Positions 6,965-9,188 of a stretch of 9,188 nucleotides of DNA are shown here, piece by piece. This DNA is from B3-G11 sp039714175 (GTDB lineage Bacteria; Actinomycetota; Acidimicrobiia; Spongiisociales; UBA5794): positions 1 through 9,188 of the forward strand of contig JBDLJV010000082.1 of NCBI GenBank assembly GCA_039714175.1, given 5' to 3'. The notes under the pieces are model-generated. The model was not told the DNA's origin, ran no database searches, and worked only from the letters and a program-made list of their open reading frames with translations. Position numbers and translations under genes: made by a program. The first letter of the stretch is position 1. Each line of letters opens with the position of its first letter.

Positions 6965-7866
6965 TGCCTGAACTGCCTGAGATCGAGATGTACCTGCACG
7001 CTCTCCGGAAACGCGTCGAAGGGGCCCGGATCGAACGGGTACGGATCTCGAGCTTCTCGTTGCTCAAGACATACGACCCGGCCCCCGAGGCACTCGTCGG
7101 CGAATCGGTCGACGGACTGCATCGCATCGGGAAGCGTGTGTCGATAGATCTCACTGGCAGCCTCCACTGTGTGATTCACCTGATGATTGCAGGGCGATTC
7201 CGGTGGTACGAGGAGCCCGGACCGATACCCAAGCGTGGAGGCCTTGCGGCCATCGAATTCTCTACGGGTTCGCTGCTGCTGACGGAAGCGGGGACGAAGC
7301 GCAGAGCATCGATGTCGATCTTGCGCACCGAGGATCTCGCATCCGTCGACCCCGGAGGGATCGAGATTGCGGATGCCACGTTCGAGGAGTTCCGCAGCGC
7401 ATTCCTCACGAACCGTCACACACTCAAGCGAGCGCTCACCGACGCCCGCTACCTCTCCGGTATCGGAGGGGCATTCGGCGACGAGATCCTGTTCGACGCA
7501 CAGCTCTCCCCCACACAGATGAACACGAATCTCACCGACGAGGAACTCCACGGGCTCTATGAAGCATCGAGACGTGTCCTCGATGCATGGACGAGCAGGT
7601 TGATCGAGGAGATCGGCGATAGCTTCCCGAAGAGGGTGACCGCCTTCCACCCGGAGATGTCTGTTCACGGCAAGTTCGGAGAGACCTGCCCCGTATGCGC
7701 AACACCGATCGAGCGCATCGTCGCGGCCGGCAGGGAGACCAACTACTGTCCCGGATGCCAGACGAATGGAAAGATCTTGGCAGATCGAGCACTCTCCCGT
7801 CTGCTCAAGGATGACTGGCCGGAGAAGAGCAAAGAACAAAGAGCAAAGAACAGAGACAAGAGTTGA
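6964..7866 (+). CDS. Fpg/MutM-Nei family DNA glycosylase/AP lyase
   Basis: A 300-residue base-excision repair enzyme expected to remove oxidised purines and nick the abasic site. After Met removal, Pro2 is the N-terminal nucleophile in MPELPE; Glu3 and Lys57 (HRIGKR) are the other expected catalytic residues. HLMIAGR (72-78) and LTEAGTKRRASM (106-117) occupy the lesion-loop positions and are typical of a divergent Fpg-like subfamily rather than classical MutM. The H2TH region is about 150-185, with SGIGGAFGDEILF where classical Fpg has GIGN. The zinc finger is Cys242/245 and Cys262/265, with GRETNYCPGCQ. The ATG overlaps the cofE stop by one base. GGAGG lies 16 bases upstream with a small hairpin between. 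Residues 288-300 (basic) come from a heptamer DNA repeat and are probably a late extension. Substrate range is unknown. Confidence 0.92.
   Translation: MPELPEIEMYLHALRKRVEGARIERVRISSFSLLKTYDPAPEALVGESVDGLHRIGKRVSIDLTGSLHCVIHLMIAGRFRWYEEPGPIPKRGGLAAIEFSTGSLLLTEAGTKRRASMSILRTEDLASVDPGGIEIADATFEEFRSAFLTNRHTLKRALTDARYLSGIGGAFGDEILFDAQLSPTQMNTNLTDEELHGLYEASRRVLDAWTSRLIEEIGDSFPKRVTAFHPEMSVHGKFGETCPVCATPIERIVAAGRETNYCPGCQTNGKILADRALSRLLKDDWPEKSKEQRAKNRDKS
7827..7861 (+). repeat. Heptamer tandem repeat GARCAAA, five units
   Basis: Five consecutive 7-base units: GAGCAAA, GAACAAA, GAGCAAA, GAACAGA, GACAAGA. The first three fit GARCAAA exactly and the last two are degraded. The composition is A-rich and unlike the GC-rich surroundings. 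It forms codons 288-300 of the glycosylase, ending at its stop, and sits just before the MOSC gene. Seven is not a multiple of three, so copy number changes would shift the reading frame. Confidence 0.8.
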
Positions 7867-7871
7867 GGCGC

Positions 7872-8420
7872 ATGGAGCACCTGACAAGAGAACAGCTTGA
7901 GGCGGGATTGGATCACGTTCTCATGTCACCGAAGGGTTCGGGAACCGTCGAGCTCATCGTTCGAAGGCCTGACTTCGATGAGCGCGAGGTACTCGAGATC
8001 GGCGAGCTACATCTCGATGACGGCCTCGTGGGAGACAACTGGAAGATTCGAGGGAGCAACCGTACCGAGGATGGCTCCTCGCATCCGGACATGCAGCTGA
8101 ACATCATGAATTCCCGATGTGTTGCTCTCGTCGCCCAGGATCCGGACCGCTGGGCGTTGGCAGGAGATCAGCTCTTTGTTGATCTCGATCTCGCCAAGGC
8201 CAATCTTCCTGCTGGCACTCGCCTCAGCCTCGGGACAGCGATCATCGAAGTCACGGAACAGCCTCACAGGGGATGCGGCAAGTTCACGCGACGCTTCGGG
8301 CTCGACGCGCACCGCTTCGTGAACTCTGAGAGGGGTCGCGAACTCTGCCTCCGCGGCATCAACGCCAGAGTCGTCCAGCCCGGCATGGTCCGACGCGGCG
8401 ACACGATCTCGAAGCTCTGA
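7872..8420 (+). CDS. MOSC domain protein
   Basis: A 182-residue cytoplasmic protein with a MOSC (molybdenum cofactor sulfurase C-terminal) fold. Such domains bind molybdenum-cofactor-type or sulfur-containing ligands and are thought to carry sulfur or bind pterin cofactors. Seen here: VELIVRRP near the start, a GLVGDNW loop at 51-57, a beta-rich middle, EQPHRGCGKFTRRFG at 129-143 with the family's conserved Cys135, and a closing strand GINARVVQPGMVRRGD. Size fits stand-alone members (YiiM-like class); it is the only domain present. ATG 7872 is preceded by GAGG at a short 3-base spacing. A TTG at 7863 that overlaps the glycosylase stop as TTGA would add three residues and cannot be excluded. 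Last gene of the F420 operon; flanked on both sides by heptamer repeats. The substrate cannot be inferred. Confidence 0.87.
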   Translation: MEHLTREQLEAGLDHVLMSPKGSGTVELIVRRPDFDEREVLEIGELHLDDGLVGDNWKIRGSNRTEDGSSHPDMQLNIMNSRCVALVAQDPDRWALAGDQLFVDLDLAKANLPAGTRLSLGTAIIEVTEQPHRGCGKFTRRFGLDAHRFVNSERGRELCLRGINARVVQPGMVRRGDTISKL

Positions 8421-8436
8421 ATCCGGGATCTGGCGC

Positions 8437-8478
8437 CCTGGAACCTGACACCTGATGCCTGAGACCTGGTTCCTCAGT
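8437..8478. repeat. Heptamer tandem repeat CCTGNNN, six units
   Basis: Six units in perfect period 7: CCTGGAA, CCTGACA, CCTGATG, CCTGAGA, CCTGGTT, CCTCAGT, followed by two slipped 8-base units (CCTCGATG, CCTCTGAA) to 8494. The first three or four bases are conserved and the last three vary. It fills most of the 53-base gap between the convergent MOSC and epimerase genes and includes the epimerase stop codon (8474-8476). Confidence 0.8.
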
Positions 8479-9188
8479 CCTCGATGCCTCTGAACCAGGC
8501 AACGGTTTCGTCGATGCCCTGCTGGAGGGGAGTCCAAGCTTCCCAACCGAGGTGTTTGAGAGCCTCGCCCGCATCGAGACATGACCTGAGCTGTTCGCCG
8601 CGTCTTGCCGCTGCCATCACGGGAGCGATGTCTGCGCCCGTTGCCTCGACCACGTGCTCATACAGCCGAACGACGGACGTCTCGAGACCGGTTCCGATGT
8701 TCAGGTATCTCGAGCCGCCGACTCGTGCGGCACGTACGAGCGCATCGGTGACATCCTCGACAAAGACGTAGTCACGTGTCTGGTTGCCGTCGCCGAAGAT
8801 CGTGGGCGCCCGACCACCGATGAGATCTCCGACGAAGATGGCCACAACGCCGGCCTCGCCGTGAGGATCCTGCCGCGGTCCATAGACGTTGGAGAAGCCG
8901 AGTGACATGTAGTCGAGGTCATAGGTGTCCTTGTAGTACCGGAAGTACTCCTCCACCACGAACTTGGAGACCCCGTACGGCGATTCTGGTACACGCTTCT
9001 GCGTCTCAGGTGTCGGAATGTTGAATGTGTCCCCGAACGTCGCCCCTCCCGAGCTGGCGAAGACGAAACGATCGGCATTCCCGTGACGCGCAGCCTCGAG
9101 CATGTTGACTGTTCCCAGGATGTTGATGCGCGCGTCGTACACGGGGTCCGCGACGGAGTTGCGAACATCGATCTGGGCTGCCAGATGG
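8474..9188 (-). CDS. GalE-like NAD-dependent sugar-nucleotide epimerase/dehydratase (N-terminus outside window)
   Basis: The visible part is 237 codons of an extended short-chain dehydrogenase; the gene enters from the right edge, so the NAD-binding GxxGxxG is not seen. It opens with HLAAQIDVRNSVADP, continues through NILGTVNMLEAAR, FVFASSGGATFGD (catalytic Ser region) and SPYGVSKFVVEEY (YxxxK pair), then SNVYGPRQDPHGEAGVVAIF, FGDGNQTRDYVFVEDV and YLNIGTG. This is the UDP-glucose 4-epimerase-like class; a full protein should be about 310 residues, so 70-80 are missing. Activity as epimerase rather than dehydratase is inferred from the motif style. It would supply a sugar nucleotide for envelope glycans, in keeping with the left-hand operon. 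It is convergent with the MOSC gene, and its stop lies inside a heptamer repeat. Confidence 0.92.
   Translation of the reverse strand, partial: HLAAQIDVRNSVADPVYDARINILGTVNMLEAARHGNADRFVFASSGGATFGDTFNIPTPETQKRVPESPYGVSKFVVEEYFRYYKDTYDLDYMSLGFSNVYGPRQDPHGEAGVVAIFVGDLIGGRAPTIFGDGNQTRDYVFVEDVTDALVRAARVGGSRYLNIGTGLETSVVRLYEHVVEATGADIAPVMAAARRGEQLRSCLDAGEALKHLGWEAWTPLQQGIDETVAWFRGIED

Noticed and set aside
6457..7887. A 476-codon open frame on the minus strand opposite cofE and the glycosylase
   Set aside because: It is antisense to two genes with full sets of family motifs; its translation is rich in Arg, Ser and Cys with no recognisable domain. Long antisense frames are common in GC-rich DNA.
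8438..8473. Inverted repeats GGAACC...GGTTCC and CTGAG...CTCAG as a possible terminator between convergent genes
   Set aside because: Stems are only 5-6 bp with large loops, there is no T-run, and both arise from the CCTGNNN heptamer array.

Overview
The window is a gene-dense, GC-rich stretch (well over half G+C by eye) from an actinobacterium. The evidence is the F420 genes cofD and cofE, a DUF3499-type small protein, a DUF5719-type secreted protein next to a large glycosyltransferase-like membrane protein, many GTG starts, and 1-4 base stop/start overlaps. A Thr/Ser-rich linker and short intergenic heptamer repeats would suit an Acidimicrobiia-like lineage, but that placement is inference.

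Layout. (1) Positions 1-5300, minus strand, one tightly packed cell-envelope operon read right to left: a 930-residue GT2-like/multi-membrane protein, a DUF5719-like exported protein (ATGA overlap), a membrane-anchored thioredoxin-like protein (GTGA overlap), then three small Cys-rich proteins: DUF3499-type, DUF6788-like, and a CxxC protein cut by the left edge. (2) Positions 5301-5345: a 45-base divergent start region. (3) Positions 5346-8420, plus strand: cofD, cofE, an Fpg/MutM-type DNA glycosylase and a MOSC-domain protein, with overlaps or a 5-base gap. (4) Positions 8474-9188, minus strand: the C-terminal part of a GalE-like epimerase, running off the right edge and convergent with the MOSC gene.

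Functionally, the right-hand operon carries the last two assembly steps of coenzyme F420 (CofD joins the phospholactyl-type side chain to Fo; CofE adds glutamates), followed by a DNA repair gene and a gene of the sulfur/molybdenum-cofactor-related MOSC class. The left-hand operon looks like envelope polysaccharide or surface assembly. As I recall, mycobacteria also have fbiA/fbiB near a DUF3499 gene and sugar-nucleotide genes, so the association seems old, although WhiB and phosphomannomutase are not in this window.

The most unusual signals are: two unrelated period-7 tandem repeats, one on each side of the MOSC gene, each running into the 3' end of a neighbouring coding region; a GT2 domain that seems to have lost both acidic motifs expected of an active enzyme; and the Fpg-type glycosylase translationally linked to F420 synthesis. 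I see no RNA genes, insertion sequences, CRISPR arrays or convincing terminators. No gene-free stretch exceeds 70 bases.
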